In this document: in pieces, positions 19,737 through 29,562 of the stretch
Layout: each line of letters starts with the position of its first letter
How positions within the stretch are numbered: the first letter of the stretch is position 1
NCBI RefSeq assembly: GCF_028609845.1
Contig: NZ_CP063191.1
Span: 1,116,001 to 1,180,000 of the forward strand
DNA length: 64,000 nucleotides
Source: Corynebacterium heidelbergense
GTDB lineage: Bacteria; Actinomycetota; Actinomycetes; Mycobacteriales; Mycobacteriaceae
Direction of reading: 5' to 3'
Program-made: the position numbers and the translations under genes
Notes under the pieces: generated by a model
Database searches by the model: none
Seen by the model: only the letters and a program-made list of their open reading frames with translations
Told to the model about the DNA's origin: nothing

Positions 19737-20468
19737 GTGCACGCGGTGACCGGCAACCGCCAGCACCTCGCCACCGCCCAGGTGTGCGCCCCGGACGACC
19801 CGGAGGTGGTCATCAGCGATATCGCCACCCGCCTAGCCGACGACCTCCTCGCCGTGCCACCTGCCCACCGCCAACAGGTGGACACCACCATCGCCACCAA
19901 GGTGCTCACCCCCACCCGGGCATGCCAAGCCGTACCCGCCGTGCGGTGTGTCCACAGGCGGGTGCAGGCCATCATCGCCGAGATCTGCCCCCCCCCAGCC
20001 CGGCCCACCGACACCGACGAGGTCCCCACCCCACCACCTTCGGCGGGGACCTTGTCGATCGACACCCGCGACGAGAACACCACCACATTCCACCTGAGCG
20101 TGGATAAACCCGACGCCGCTGAACTCACCGCCGCGATCACCACCACCGCCGCCCGCGGTGACCTCACCACCGCCGAGGCGCTTATCGCCCTGATCCGCGG
20201 GCAGGTGGCCACCTCGGTGACCGGGAACCTGCCATGCCTCTGCGCGTTCCACCACCGGGTGAAAACCTCCGGCCACTGGGACGTCACCATGGCCGGTGAC
20301 GGCACCCAAGCATGGACCAGCCACGGCGACGGGGACGTTATCATCACCGAACCCGGCGGGCCGCTACGCCGAGCATCGTTCACCCACCGGGCCACCAACC
20401 GCGCGAGAATACTCACCGAACGCAACAACCAACTCAAACCCCCACCCGACGACGAACCCCCCTTCTAA
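19737..20468 (+). pseudogene. Remnant of a DUF222 / HNH endonuclease (13E12-repeat type) gene
   Basis: The 243-residue frame matches two parts of the DUF222-HNH proteins of actinobacteria. Residues 1-165 resemble the later half of DUF222, ending in TAEALIALIRGQ. This is followed within a few residues by LCAFHHRVKTSGHW, which is the second half of the HNH domain, and by the usual C-terminal tail ending DDEPPF. The first half of the HNH domain (the Cys-x2-Cys pair and the DHI catalytic His) is missing, as is the N-terminal half of DUF222. The frame therefore looks like a gene with a 5' truncation and an internal in-frame deletion. It lies between ctaA and ctaB, which are normally near neighbours, so it was probably inserted and then decayed. 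A shortened expressed protein cannot be excluded. Confidence 0.75.
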
Positions 20469-20469
20469 C

Positions 20470-20504
20470 CCCCACACCACCCACACCCACCCACACCCAC
20501 CACT
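20470..20504. repeat. C/A-rich low-complexity tract with 10-bp tandem units
   Basis: Immediately after the DUF222 remnant the plus strand becomes almost pure C and A. The ten-base word CCACACCCAC is present twice in tandem at 20481-20490 and 20491-20500, with degenerate copies on both sides. It mirrors the C/A-rich tract upstream of the remnant. Confidence 0.6.
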
Positions 20505-20548
20505 CAGGGCACGCGGGCTACCCACCCACGCCCACACCCCGGGGCTAC

Positions 20549-21481
20549 CTAGAACAGGCCCCCGATGGTCTGCAGGCCCAGTACGGCGTCGACGGACAGC
20601 GCAACGAACAGGATGGACAGGTAATTGTTCGATAGGAAGAACAGTTGCATGGGTTTGACGGGCGTCCCCGCCTTCACGCCCCGGTGAAGCGCGTGTGCCT
20701 TCCACACAAACCACGCCCCGGACAGCACCGCCACGACGGCGTACACCCAGCCGGCGGCGGGAAGCAGCACGAGGGAGGTCAGCACGGTCGCCCACGTATA
20801 GGCCAAGATCTGCCGAGTCACCTCCAGCGGCGGCTTGACCACGGGCATCATCGGCACGCCGGCGGCCTCATAGTCCTCGCGGTAGCGCATGCCCAGCGCC
20901 CAGGTGTGGGGTGGCGTCCAGAAGAAGATGATGAGGAACAACACCAGTGCCTGACCCCAAGACAGCCAACCGGCTTGGAAGGCACCCCCATTGTTATCGG
21001 TGACCGCAGCCCACCCCACGATGACCGGCATACATCCCGCAGCGCCGCCCCAAATGACGTTCTGCCACGTCCGCCGCTTCAGCCACTTTGTATAGACGTA
21101 GATGTAGAACCAGATCGTCAACAGGACGAATCCAGCCGCCAACCAGGACCCCACCAGCAACCCCAGCCACAGCGTGCTGGCGACCATCAGCACCCACGCG
21201 AACACCCTCGCCTGGGAGACCGAAACCGTGTGCCGAGCCAGCGGCCGCCGCCGGGTACGCCGCATCAACTGGTCGATGTCGTGGTCCGCCACCATATTGA
21301 ACGTGTTGGCGGCCGCGGCCCCCATCCACCCGCCCGCAAGGGTGAGCAGAATCAACCCGAGACTGACGTGACCCCGCTCCGCCTGCAGCATCGCCGGAAT
21401 AGTAGCGACGAGAAGCAGCTCGATGACCCGGGGCTTCGTCAGGGCGACGTAGCCCTTTACGGTCTCCGCGATTCTTTCCAC
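20549..21481 (-). CDS. ctaB: Haem O synthase (protohaem IX farnesyltransferase)
   Basis: A 310-residue UbiA-family prenyltransferase with about eight or nine transmembrane helices that adds a farnesyl group to haem b. The first Asp-rich motif is [15 protein letters not shown] with the following RRRPL, and the second polar loop is [17 protein letters not shown]. Product haem O is the substrate of CtaA. It is transcribed divergently from tkt across 174 bases. Confidence 0.95.
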   Translation of the reverse strand: MERIAETVKGYVALTKPRVIELLLVATIPAMLQAERGHVSLGLILLTLAGGWMGAAAANTFNMVADHDIDQLMRRTRRRPLARHTVSVSQARVFAWVLMVASTLWLGLLVGSWLAAGFVLLTIWFYIYVYTKWLKRRTWQNVIWGGAAGCMPVIVGWAAVTDNNGGAFQAGWLSWGQALVLFLIIFFWTPPHTWALGMRYREDYEAAGVPMMPVVKPPLEVTRQILAYTWATVLTSLVLLPAAGWVYAVVAVLSGAWFVWKAHALHRGVKAGTPVKPMQLFFLSNNYLSILFVALSVDAVLGLQTIGGLF

Positions 21482-21544
21482 CGGGTCGATTGCCTCCGCT
21501 GTCGATAAGGGTTATCCGCGTCTACGCTACCCCAGCGGCGCACA

Positions 21545-21655
21545 GACCTGAAAAGAGGTCATCCCCACGTGCCGCCCCGAAAGTAGCCGTTATGCTCTAG
21601 GGAGTACGAGCCCCATGAACCAAGGCACTAGCGTGCAAGAAAGGTGTCCCCCGCT
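21545..21655 (+). promoter_or_regulatory. Probable tkt promoter and leader
   Basis: The ctaB-tkt divergent region contains an inverted repeat GACCT-GAAAAG-AGGTC at 21545-21560, then a possible extended -10 (GTTATGCTCT with TATGCT at 21591-21596) and the ribosome-binding sequence AGAAAGG at 21638-21644. No good -35 is visible. The repeat could be an operator or a small hairpin. Position and AT-content are the main support. Confidence 0.3.
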
Positions 21656-23749
21656 GTGACTCTCTCCCCAGAACTCCAGGCGCTGACCGTGCGCAAATAC
21701 CCCGCGCAGTGGTCGGACCTCGATACCCGGGCCATCGACATGACTCGCGTTCTGGCGGTTGACGCGGTGGAAAACTGCGGCTCCGGCCACCCCGGCACGG
21801 CCATGAGCCTGGCCCCCCTCGCCTACACCCTGTACCAGCGAGTCCTGCGCCACAACCCCAAGGACACCGGCTGGATCGGCCGCGACCGCTTCGTCCTGTC
21901 CTGCGGCCACACCTCCCTCACCCAGTACCTTCAGCTCTACCTCGGCGGTTTCGGCCTGGAGATCGAGGACATCAAGAAGCTCCGCACCTGGGATTCCCTG
22001 ACCCCCGGCCACCCGGAATACGCCCACACCCGCGGCGTGGAGATCACCACCGGCCCGCTCGGCCAGGGCCTCGCCTCCGCCGTGGGCATGGCAATGGCCG
22101 CCCGCCGCGAACGTGCCCTCTTCGATCCCTCCGCCCCCGCAGGCCAGTCCCCCTTCGACCACCACATCTTCGTCATCGCCTCCGACGGGGACATCGAAGA
22201 GGGCGTCACTGCGGAAGCCAGCTCCCTGGCGGGTACCCAGCAACTCGATAATCTCATCGTGTTCTGGGACGACAACGGTATTTCGATTGAGGACGACACC
22301 ACCATTGCGTTCACCGAAGACGTCGTGGCGCGCTACGCCGCCTACGGGTGGCAGACCCTAGATGTCACCGGCGAAGACGTGGAGGGCATCATGGCCGCCG
22401 TGGAAACAGCGAAGGCGGAGACCACCCGCCCCACCTTCATCCGGATGCGCTCCGTCATCGCCAACCCCGCCCCCCACGCCATGAACACGGGCGCCTCTCA
22501 CGGCGCGGCCCTCGGCGCGGCTGAGGTGGAAGCGATCAAGCAGGAGCTGGACTTCCCCAACGAGCCCTTCCCGGTCGACGAGAATGCCCTGCGCCACGCC
22601 CGTCAGCACCTCGCCGCCCGCGGCGAGCAACTGCAGGCCGAATGGACGGAAAGCTTCGACAAGTGGGCTGCGGAGAACCCCGAGAAGAAAGAGCTTTTCG
22701 ACCGCCTCTTCTCCCGCACCCTCCCCCGTGACTACGCCGCGGACCTCCCCGTGTGGGAGCCGGGAGATTCCCTGGCGACCCGTAAGGCCTCCGAGGCCGT
22801 GCTGCAGGTGCTGGGCAAGACACTTCCGGAGCTGTGGGGCGGGTCCGCCGACCTGGCCGGGTCCACCAACACCATCATCAAGGGAGAGGACTCGTTCGGC
22901 CCCGAATCCATCTCCACCAGCACCTTCAAGGCCTCTCCCCTGGGCCGCAACCTCCACTTCGGCATCCGCGAGCACGCCATGGGCGCGATCCTCAACGGCA
23001 TCGCCCTGCACGGCCCCACCCGCCCCTACGGCGCGACGTTCCTCCAGTTCGCCGACTACATGCGCCCCTCCGTCCGCCTCGGCGCGCTGATGGGCGTGGA
23101 CACGTACCTGGTGTGGACCCACGATTCCATCGCCCTCGGGGAGGATGGACCGACTCACCAGCCAGTGGAACACCTTGCGGCACTGCGGGCCATCCCGGAT
23201 CTGGCCGTCCTGCGCCCCGCTGATGCCAACGAAACCGCCGCCGCCTGGGTCGCCGCCCTCGAAGCGGACCCGGCTCCCAAGGCCTTCGCCTTCACCCGGC
23301 AGAACGTCCCCGTACTGGAGGGGACGAAGGAGAAGGCGCGGGAGGGGATCCGGCGCGGCGCATACACCCTCGTGGAGGCCTCCACCGGCACCCCCGAGCT
23401 GATCCTCATCGCCACGGGTTCCGAGGTGCAGATCGCCGTGGAGGCTGCGCAGATCATGGAGGACCGGGGCACCCCCACCCGCGTCGTATCCATGCCCGTC
23501 ATGGAGTGGTTCCTGCAGCAGGACCGGGCCTACCGGGACGAGATCCTGCCCCCCAGCGTCACCGCCCGAGTGTCCATCGAGGCGGGCATCGCCATGCCGT
23601 GGCACCAGTTCACCGGCTTCGCGGGGCGTAACGTGTCCATCGAACGCTTCGGCGCTTCGGCGGACTACCACACGCTCTACGAGAAGTTCGGGATGACTAC
23701 CGAGCGGGTCATCGCCATCATCGATGACATGATGGCCGCCGAGGCTTAA
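21656..23749 (+). CDS. tkt: Transketolase
   Basis: About 697 residues. Thiamine-diphosphate enzyme of the non-oxidative pentose phosphate pathway. Signature blocks include [17 protein letters not shown], the ThDP-binding ASDGDIEEG...DDN region, [17 protein letters not shown], and in the second half [14 protein letters not shown] and [15 protein letters not shown] prefer the GTG at 21656, which aligns with the start of other corynebacterial transketolases ([12 protein letters not shown]) and is spaced 11 bases from AGAAAGG; a GTG four codons upstream (21644) overlaps that Shine-Dalgarno sequence. It is the first gene of tkt-tal-zwf-opcA-pgl. Confidence 0.97.
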   Translation: MTLSPELQALTVRKYPAQWSDLDTRAIDMTRVLAVDAVENCGSGHPGTAMSLAPLAYTLYQRVLRHNPKDTGWIGRDRFVLSCGHTSLTQYLQLYLGGFGLEIEDIKKLRTWDSLTPGHPEYAHTRGVEITTGPLGQGLASAVGMAMAARRERALFDPSAPAGQSPFDHHIFVIASDGDIEEGVTAEASSLAGTQQLDNLIVFWDDNGISIEDDTTIAFTEDVVARYAAYGWQTLDVTGEDVEGIMAAVETAKAETTRPTFIRMRSVIANPAPHAMNTGASHGAALGAAEVEAIKQELDFPNEPFPVDENALRHARQHLAARGEQLQAEWTESFDKWAAENPEKKELFDRLFSRTLPRDYAADLPVWEPGDSLATRKASEAVLQVLGKTLPELWGGSADLAGSTNTIIKGEDSFGPESISTSTFKASPLGRNLHFGIREHAMGAILNGIALHGPTRPYGATFLQFADYMRPSVRLGALMGVDTYLVWTHDSIALGEDGPTHQPVEHLAALRAIPDLAVLRPADANETAAAWVAALEADPAPKAFAFTRQNVPVLEGTKEKAREGIRRGAYTLVEASTGTPELILIATGSEVQIAVEAAQIMEDRGTPTRVVSMPVMEWFLQQDRAYRDEILPPSVTARVSIEAGIAMPWHQFTGFAGRNVSIERFGASADYHTLYEKFGMTTERVIAIIDDMMAAEA

Positions 23750-23796
23750 GGCCTCCCCTCCCCCTTCCCCCATTGACACGAAGAGGCGATCAGAAC

Positions 23797-24927
23797 ATGA
23801 CAGCCCCCATCACCGCGCTGGCCCAGGCCGGCACGTCCGTATGGCTCGACGACCTATCCCGGCAGCGCCTGCGCAGCGGCAACCTGGCCGAGGTCATCCG
23901 CACGAAGGGGGTGGTGGGGGTAACCACGAACCCCGCCATCTTCAAGCAGGCCATGTCCGTCGGCACCGCCTACGACGAGCAGATCGCCCAGTTGGCGCAG
24001 CAGGGTGTTCCCGCCGAATCCGCCGTCTTCGCCATGGCCACAGACGATGTCCGGGACGCCTGCGACCTCTTCCGGGAGATCCACCGGGACACCGATGGCA
24101 AGGACGGCTGGGTTTCCCTGGAAGTTGATCCTCGGCTCGCCAACGACCGGGACGCCACCGTCACCCAGGCTCGGGAACTCGCGGAGACCGTGGACCGCGA
24201 CAACATCATGATCAAGATCCCGGCCACAGAGGACTGCCTACCCGCCATCACCGGTGTCCTGGGCGCCGGGATTTCCGTCAACGTCACCCTCATCTTCTCC
24301 GTTGCCCGGTACAACCAGGTCGTTCAAGCCTTCATTGACGGCATCGCGGAAGCCCGCCACAACGGTCACGACATTTCCAAGATTAGGTCGGTGGCGTCCT
24401 TCTTCATCTCCCGGGTTGACACGGAGATCGACGCTCGCCTGGATACCGCCACCGCCGCCGCCGAGGCCGCGGGCGAAAGGAAGGATTTTTCGGACCTCAA
24501 GGGCAAGGCGGGCATCGCCAATGCCCGTTTGGCTTATGACGCCTTTAGCCGCGCGTTCGGCGACAGCCCCGTATGGCAGGAGCTGGCGCAGGCCGGGGCG
24601 CATGTGCAGCGCCCCCTGTGGGCCTCCACCTCAGTGAAGAACGCGGCCTACCCGGACACCCTGTACGTTACGGAACTGGCCGGTCCGGACACGGTCAACA
24701 CCATGCCGGAGGACACTCTGGATGCCACGATCGACCACGCGGAGGTCACCGGGGACACCCTCACCGGCACCGCGGATGATGCCCGGCAGGTGTTCGAGAA
24801 GCTGGCGGCCGCGGGCATCGACCTGGCGGATGTGTGGGAAGTCCTGGAGGCCCAGGGCGTGGACAAGTTCGTCAGCTCCTGGGAGGAGTTGCTGGGCACC
24901 CTCGATCAGCAGCTCACCAAGGCCTGA
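23797..24927 (+). CDS. tal: Transaldolase
   Basis: A 376-residue transaldolase of the actinobacterial/cyanobacterial length class, transferring dihydroxyacetone units in the pentose phosphate pathway. Recognisable are [16 protein letters not shown] at the start, [25 protein letters not shown] and the Schiff-base region [16 protein letters not shown] with the lysine near residue 280. The ATG at 23797 follows AGAGG at a ten-base spacing; an ORF extension upstream is not conserved. It follows tkt after 47 bases. Confidence 0.96.
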   Translation: MTAPITALAQAGTSVWLDDLSRQRLRSGNLAEVIRTKGVVGVTTNPAIFKQAMSVGTAYDEQIAQLAQQGVPAESAVFAMATDDVRDACDLFREIHRDTDGKDGWVSLEVDPRLANDRDATVTQARELAETVDRDNIMIKIPATEDCLPAITGVLGAGISVNVTLIFSVARYNQVVQAFIDGIAEARHNGHDISKIRSVASFFISRVDTEIDARLDTATAAAEAAGERKDFSDLKGKAGIANARLAYDAFSRAFGDSPVWQELAQAGAHVQRPLWASTSVKNAAYPDTLYVTELAGPDTVNTMPEDTLDATIDHAEVTGDTLTGTADDARQVFEKLAAAGIDLADVWEVLEAQGVDKFVSSWEELLGTLDQQLTKA

Positions 24928-24973
24928 AGCTCAGTAATCCCCCCGTTTCGTTCCCCAGCACCAGAAGGGTGAT

Positions 24974-26560
24974 ATGACCACGCCCGCAGACAGTTCCCCC
25001 AGCGGCGATCCGGATTTCCGCGATCTCAACGATCTCCAGCGGCCCAACCCGCTGCGCGACGAATTCGATAAGCGACTCCCCCGCATCGCCGGCCCCTGCG
25101 GCCTCGTCATCTTCGGGGTGACCGGGGACCTCGCCCGCAAAAAGCTGCTGCCCGCCATCTACGACCTGGCCAACCGCGGCCTGCTGCCGCCCAGCTTCAG
25201 CCTTATCGGCTACGGTCGGCGGCCCTGGTCCAAAGCGGAGTTCGAACAGCAGGTGCTCTCCGCCGTGCGGGAGAAGGCGCGAACCCCCTGGCGGCAGGGC
25301 GTTTGGGATCGCCTGGCGGAGGGCATCCACTTCGTCACGGGGGATTTCACCAACGACGACGCCTTCGATCGGCTCGCGGAACTGACCCGCACCCTGGACC
25401 GGGAGCGCGGCACCGCCGGTAACTGGGCCTACTACCTTTCGGTCCCGCCCGAGCACTTCCCCAGCGTCTGCCACCAACTGGAGCGCTCCGGGCTCGCGGA
25501 TTCCCCCCGCTCCGGCGGCTGGCGGCGCGTCGTCATCGAGAAGCCCTTCGGCCACGACGAGCGCTCCGCCCGCGAGCTCAACGCCATCGTCAACAAGGTC
25601 TTCCCGGAATCCAGCGTCTTCCGCATCGACCACTACCTGGGTAAGGAGACCGTTCAAAACATCCTGGCCCTGCGGTTTGCCAACCAGCTCTTCGACCCGC
25701 TGTTCAACTCCCACTACGTGGATCACGTGCAGATCACCATGGCGGAGGACATCGGCCTCGGCGGACGCGCCGGTTACTACGACGGCATCGGCGCCGCACG
25801 CGACGTGATCCAAAACCACCTGCTGCAGCTCCTGGCGCTCATCGCGATGGAGGAGCCCGTCGCCTTCAACCCGGCCGAGCTGCAGGCGGAGAAGGTCAAG
25901 GTCCTCCGCGCCACCCGCCCCGTGGGCCCCTTCCTCAAGACCACCGCTCGGGGCCAGTACACCTCCGGCTGGCAGGGCAGCCAGCGCGTCAAGGGCCTGC
26001 GCCAGGAGGAAGGCTTCGACCCGGAGTCCACGACGGAAACCTTCGCGGCGGCCACCTTCGAGATCAGCTCCCGCCGCTGGGCGGGCGTGCCCTTCTATTT
26101 GCGCACAGGGAAGAGGCTGGGTCGGCGCGTCACCGAAATTGCGTTGGTCTTCAAGGACGCCCCCCACCTCCCCTTCGGCCAGGGTCAAACCGCGGCCCAG
26201 GGCAACAACATGCTGGTCATCCGAGTGCAACCGGACGAGGGCATGCTCATGCGCTTCGGCTCGAAGGTGCCCGGATCCGGCATGGAGGTGCGGGACGTGA
26301 ACATGGACTTCTCCTACTCGGAGGCTTTTACCGAGGAATCCCCGGAGGCCTACGAACGCCTCATCTTGGACGCCCTCCTGGATGAGGCCAGCCTCTTCCC
26401 CACTAACGAGGAGGTGGAGCTGTCCTGGCGCATCCTGGACCCCATCCTCACCCAGTGGGCGGAACACGGTCGGCCCGACGACTATCCCGCCGGGACGTGG
26501 GGCCCCGCCAGTGCCCGCGAGATGCTCGCCCGAGACGGGCGGGAGTGGCGCCGGCCCTAG
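24974..26560 (+). CDS. zwf: Glucose-6-phosphate 1-dehydrogenase
   Basis: A 528-residue enzyme for the first, NADPH-forming step of the oxidative pentose phosphate pathway. The nucleotide-binding motif is VIFGVTGDLARKKLLPA (about residues 45-61), and the substrate motif with the catalytic lysine and histidine is FRIDHYLGKETVQN (about residues 217-230). The N-terminal extension before the Rossmann motif is about 40 residues. The next gene, opcA, encodes its activator. The ATG at 24974 is preceded by AGAAGGG. Confidence 0.97.
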   Translation: MTTPADSSPSGDPDFRDLNDLQRPNPLRDEFDKRLPRIAGPCGLVIFGVTGDLARKKLLPAIYDLANRGLLPPSFSLIGYGRRPWSKAEFEQQVLSAVREKARTPWRQGVWDRLAEGIHFVTGDFTNDDAFDRLAELTRTLDRERGTAGNWAYYLSVPPEHFPSVCHQLERSGLADSPRSGGWRRVVIEKPFGHDERSARELNAIVNKVFPESSVFRIDHYLGKETVQNILALRFANQLFDPLFNSHYVDHVQITMAEDIGLGGRAGYYDGIGAARDVIQNHLLQLLALIAMEEPVAFNPAELQAEKVKVLRATRPVGPFLKTTARGQYTSGWQGSQRVKGLRQEEGFDPESTTETFAAATFEISSRRWAGVPFYLRTGKRLGRRVTEIALVFKDAPHLPFGQGQTAAQGNNMLVIRVQPDEGMLMRFGSKVPGSGMEVRDVNMDFSYSEAFTEESPEAYERLILDALLDEASLFPTNEEVELSWRILDPILTQWAEHGRPDDYPAGTWGPASAREMLARDGREWRRP

Positions 26561-26610
26561 GGCTGGTGGCGTCCGGAAGAAAACCAACGACCGAACAGGA
26601 AAACTGGCCC

Positions 26611-27639
26611 ATGATCATCGACCTGCCCAACTGCACCACCCAAAACATCCTCCGGCGCCTCCGTGAGGTGCGCGAGGAGCGGGGGGAGGTGGCCACCGGG
26701 CGCGTCCTGACGTTCGTCGTCGCCGCCCAGGGTAAGGACGACCTGGACACCATCACCCGCATCATCCACGACGCCTCCCGGGAACACCCCGCTCGCGTGG
26801 TGGTGCTTGTCAGCCACGAGGAACCCGGGGAGCCCGTGCTCGACGCGCAGCTACGGCTGGGCGGAGATGCGGGGGCCTCGGAGGTCATCATCATGCACCT
26901 CAAGGGCGAGCTGTCCAAGCATAGGGCGAGCGTGGTGACCCCCCTGCTGCTGCCCGATACCCCCGTGGTGGTGTGGTGGCCGTCTGCCGCGCCGCGCAAT
27001 CCTGCGGCCGATCCGATCGGGGCTCTGGCCACCCGGCGCATCGTCGATTCTTTCTTCGACGCCGACTCCGACGGGCTGTACCGCCGGCGCATGACCTACT
27101 CCCCCGGCGACTCGGATCTTGTGTGGTCCCGCCTGACGCTGTGGCGCGGGCAGCTCGCCAGCGCACTGGACCATCCCCCGTTGGAGGACGTGCTCAGCGT
27201 AGATCTCTACGGGCCCGCCGAGGACCCCGCCGTGGACATCGCCGCGGGCTGGCTGGCCAATCGGCTGGACGTCCCGGTCACACGGCATTCCTCCGGCTCG
27301 CCGAAAACTCCCCTCGACGATCAGGGGCGGGCGGTCACTCCGGTGGAGAAGACCGTCCTGCACCGGCCCACTGCGGATATCACCTTGGAGGTGGTGGACG
27401 CCAACACCGTGCGCACCTGTGTGGGGGACAGCGAGTCTCTCGTGGCCTTGGGTCGGAGGGCCCCGGGCGATTGCATCGCGGAGGAGCTGCGGCATCTCGA
27501 TCCGGATCAGGCTTTCGGGTTGGCGCTGCGGGGGCTGGTGCGCGTCAACAGGCCCGACCGCGGGGGGCGCGGGGTCTACCGCAGCGGGCACACCGTGCCG
27601 GAACGCGACGGCGGTTTCCAGGAGGAATCCCAGCGGTGA
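26611..27639 (+). CDS. opcA: Glucose-6-phosphate dehydrogenase assembly protein OpcA
   Basis: A 342-residue OpcA protein, which in cyanobacteria and actinobacteria is needed for full Zwf activity. Family features: the RVLTFVVAAQ strand, HPARVVVLVS, the SEVIIMHLKGELSKHRASVVTPLLLPDTPVVVWWP region (VTPLLLPDTPVVVWWP is the hallmark) and YSPGDSDLVWSRLTLWR. The ATG at 26611 lies 50 bases after the zwf stop and gives the conserved N-terminus MIIDLPNCTT. Confidence 0.95.
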   Translation: MIIDLPNCTTQNILRRLREVREERGEVATGRVLTFVVAAQGKDDLDTITRIIHDASREHPARVVVLVSHEEPGEPVLDAQLRLGGDAGASEVIIMHLKGELSKHRASVVTPLLLPDTPVVVWWPSAAPRNPAADPIGALATRRIVDSFFDADSDGLYRRRMTYSPGDSDLVWSRLTLWRGQLASALDHPPLEDVLSVDLYGPAEDPAVDIAAGWLANRLDVPVTRHSSGSPKTPLDDQGRAVTPVEKTVLHRPTADITLEVVDANTVRTCVGDSESLVALGRRAPGDCIAEELRHLDPDQAFGLALRGLVRVNRPDRGGRGVYRSGHTVPERDGGFQEESQR

Positions 27640-27733
27640 GGGGATGCCGCGCGGCCGACAAGTGAGTACTTTGGGGTACAACAGTGAACCCAACCCGGCC
27701 AGGAAACTTTTCCACTGGAAGGAAGATTCAGAC

Positions 27734-28642
27734 ATGCCGAGGTTTGACGACATGTTCGCGAACGTGTTCAAGGAGCCGACGGAGCACACCACGCACCGGC
27801 GGAAGTTCGGGCTGCGGCATGACCACCCCACGACCGACGAGGACGAAAGTACCGCGGTGAGCCTCAGCAGCCACGCCGACGCGGACCACATGGCCCGGAC
27901 CGTGGCCCGGGAGCTGGTGCAGCTCATCTCCGGGTTGCAGGCCAGCGGCGGCACGGTGACCCGAGACGGTTTCGTGCGCGTGGTCCTGACCGGGGGGACG
28001 GCGGGCATCGAAGTGTGCCGCCAACTTGCCGAGCTAGACAGCGCCGCGCGCTCCACCGCGGAGAGTTTCCCGATGGCCGACGCGATCGACTGGTCTCGGG
28101 TTTACATCTTCTTCGGCGACGAGCGGTTTGTGCCCGAAGGCCACCCTGACCGTAACGACGAACAGGCCCGCCAGGCCCTCCTGGACCACGTGGCGATCCC
28201 GCCGGAGAACATCATGCGCTATCCCGCGCAGCCGGAGGGCCAACAGGCCGACGGCCCCGCGTTGGACGCCGCCGCCCGAGAGTACGAGACACTGATCAAC
28301 CGCCACGCGCCGGACGGGTTCGATATCCACCTGCTGGGGATGGGCCCGGAAGGCCACATCAACTCGCTGTTCCCGAACACCGACGAGCTGCTCCACGCCT
28401 CCGGGTCCGTTGTTGCGGTGCGTCGCTGCCCCAAGCCCCCGGCGGAACGAGTCAGCTTGACGATCTCCGCCGTTAACCGCTCCCGGCGGGTGTGGCTACT
28501 CGTCGCCGGGGCCGCCAAGCGGGAGGCCGCCGGGCACGTCCTCGACGGGGATAACGGGGCCCAGTGGCCGGCGGCACTGGCGACGGGAACGCTGGACACG
28601 GTGCTGTGGGTAGATCGGGAAGCAGACCCCACCGCTAAGTAG
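27734..28642 (+). CDS. pgl: 6-phosphogluconolactonase
   Basis: A 302-residue protein whose last ~240 residues are a 6-phosphogluconolactonase (SOL/DevB family), which hydrolyses the Zwf product. Blocks seen: RVVLTGGTAGIEVCRQL, VYIFFGDERFVPEGHPDRND, FDIHLLGMGPEGHINSLFPN, and RVSLTISAVNRSRRVWLLV. The first ~60 residues (His/Asp/Arg-rich, predicted disordered) are an extension absent from the ~235-residue C. glutamicum protein. The ATG at 27734 is supported by GGAAGGAAG eight bases upstream, so the extension is probably translated. It is the last gene of the pentose phosphate cluster and ends 11 bases before a convergent gene. Confidence 0.93.
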   Translation: MPRFDDMFANVFKEPTEHTTHRRKFGLRHDHPTTDEDESTAVSLSSHADADHMARTVARELVQLISGLQASGGTVTRDGFVRVVLTGGTAGIEVCRQLAELDSAARSTAESFPMADAIDWSRVYIFFGDERFVPEGHPDRNDEQARQALLDHVAIPPENIMRYPAQPEGQQADGPALDAAAREYETLINRHAPDGFDIHLLGMGPEGHINSLFPNTDELLHASGSVVAVRRCPKPPAERVSLTISAVNRSRRVWLLVAGAAKREAAGHVLDGDNGAQWPAALATGTLDTVLWVDREADPTAK

Positions 28643-28653
28643 CCGACCGCCGA

Positions 28654-29562
28654 CTAGCAGTGTGCGGCGGGGAGCGAATCTAGCTGGGTTTGCTGCAGCT
28701 CCCGGGCGAGCGCCGTGAGCATGGCCTGGCCGTCCGCGTAGCTACCCGACGGGGCCTTCGCGGCGATGGCCACTGCGATGTCCCCCTGGGCGCCGTGGAC
28801 GAGGCCGAACTGGCGCACAAGGTACGCCCCGGACTCGTCCGGGCCCCAGCCGCCCTTGAATCGCGCCTCCGGCAAGCTGCCCAGCCCGTAGGCCTGATCC
28901 GATTCCACCTGACCCATGTTCTCCAGCACGGGCTGGGCCCCTTGGATGCACGGCAGGTGCGCGGCGAAGCGGGCCTGATCCGTCACCTTCCACTGCGTCT
29001 GCCCGTAGGCGGAGAAGCCCGGGCGGGTGACCTGAGCATTCACCACGGTGTTGTCCCCGACCCCTTGCAGAACCTGCCCCACTTGGGTGGCGGCCTGCTG
29101 ACCGGAGCCCAGTTGCTGCCACAATTGATCGGCGGCTGCATTGTCCGAGCTGCGGATGGCGCGGGTGACGAGTCCCGAGGCCCCTGGTCCACCGGCGTTG
29201 AGCGCAGCGATGGACAGCGGGACCTTAGAGGTGGACCACGCCGGGCCGTCCAGCAGCTCCCCGCCGTAGGTGGCACCGTTGCCGTCGGACACCGCGATGC
29301 CCGCTGATCCGCCCATCTTGCCGGTGATCTTTGCGACGGCCGCCGCTAGGGCGGGGTTCTCTTGACCGGAGGGTGTGGTTGGCGACGACGGAGCCGGTGG
29401 TTGTGCGGGGACGGAGGTCCCCTGAACGGTGGGTGAGGGTTCTGCGGAGGCCGTCGGTTTCGTCGCGGAAGGGGCACCCTCATCCGTCGGGATGGTGCAG
29501 CTCGTGAGGGCGAAGACGCTGGCTAGCGCCACGCTGGCCGTAGTTCTGTGGTGCTGTCTCAC
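28654..29562 (-). CDS. Lipoprotein with beta-lactamase/PBP-type serine hydrolase domain
   Basis: A 302-residue predicted lipoprotein. The signal peptide ends in the lipobox LTSC (Cys22), followed by a Pro/Ser/Thr-rich tether to about residue 70. The rest has the three motifs of class A beta-lactamase-fold enzymes in order: STSK at 110-113 (nucleophile Ser110), SDN at 139-141 and KGG at 236-238. The canonical Glu166 loop of class A beta-lactamases is not obvious, so it may be a transpeptidase-like or esterase-like hydrolase or a sensor rather than a resistance enzyme. It is translationally coupled to the upstream membrane protein gene (ATGA overlap at 29559-29562). Substrate unknown. Confidence 0.8.
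   Translation of the reverse strand: MRQHHRTTASVALASVFALTSCTIPTDEGAPSATKPTASAEPSPTVQGTSVPAQPPAPSSPTTPSGQENPALAAAVAKITGKMGGSAGIAVSDGNGATYGGELLDGPAWSTSKVPLSIAALNAGGPGASGLVTRAIRSSDNAAADQLWQQLGSGQQAATQVGQVLQGVGDNTVVNAQVTRPGFSAYGQTQWKVTDQARFAAHLPCIQGAQPVLENMGQVESDQAYGLGSLPEARFKGGWGPDESGAYLVRQFGLVHGAQGDIAVAIAAKAPSGSYADGQAMLTALARELQQTQLDSLPAAHC

Noticed and set aside
28654..29562. Call of the serine-hydrolase lipoprotein as a beta-lactamase resistance gene
   Set aside because: The STSK, SDN and KGG motifs fit the wider PBP/beta-lactamase fold, but no clear Glu166 loop was seen and the gene lies in a housekeeping context, so a resistance label would overreach.
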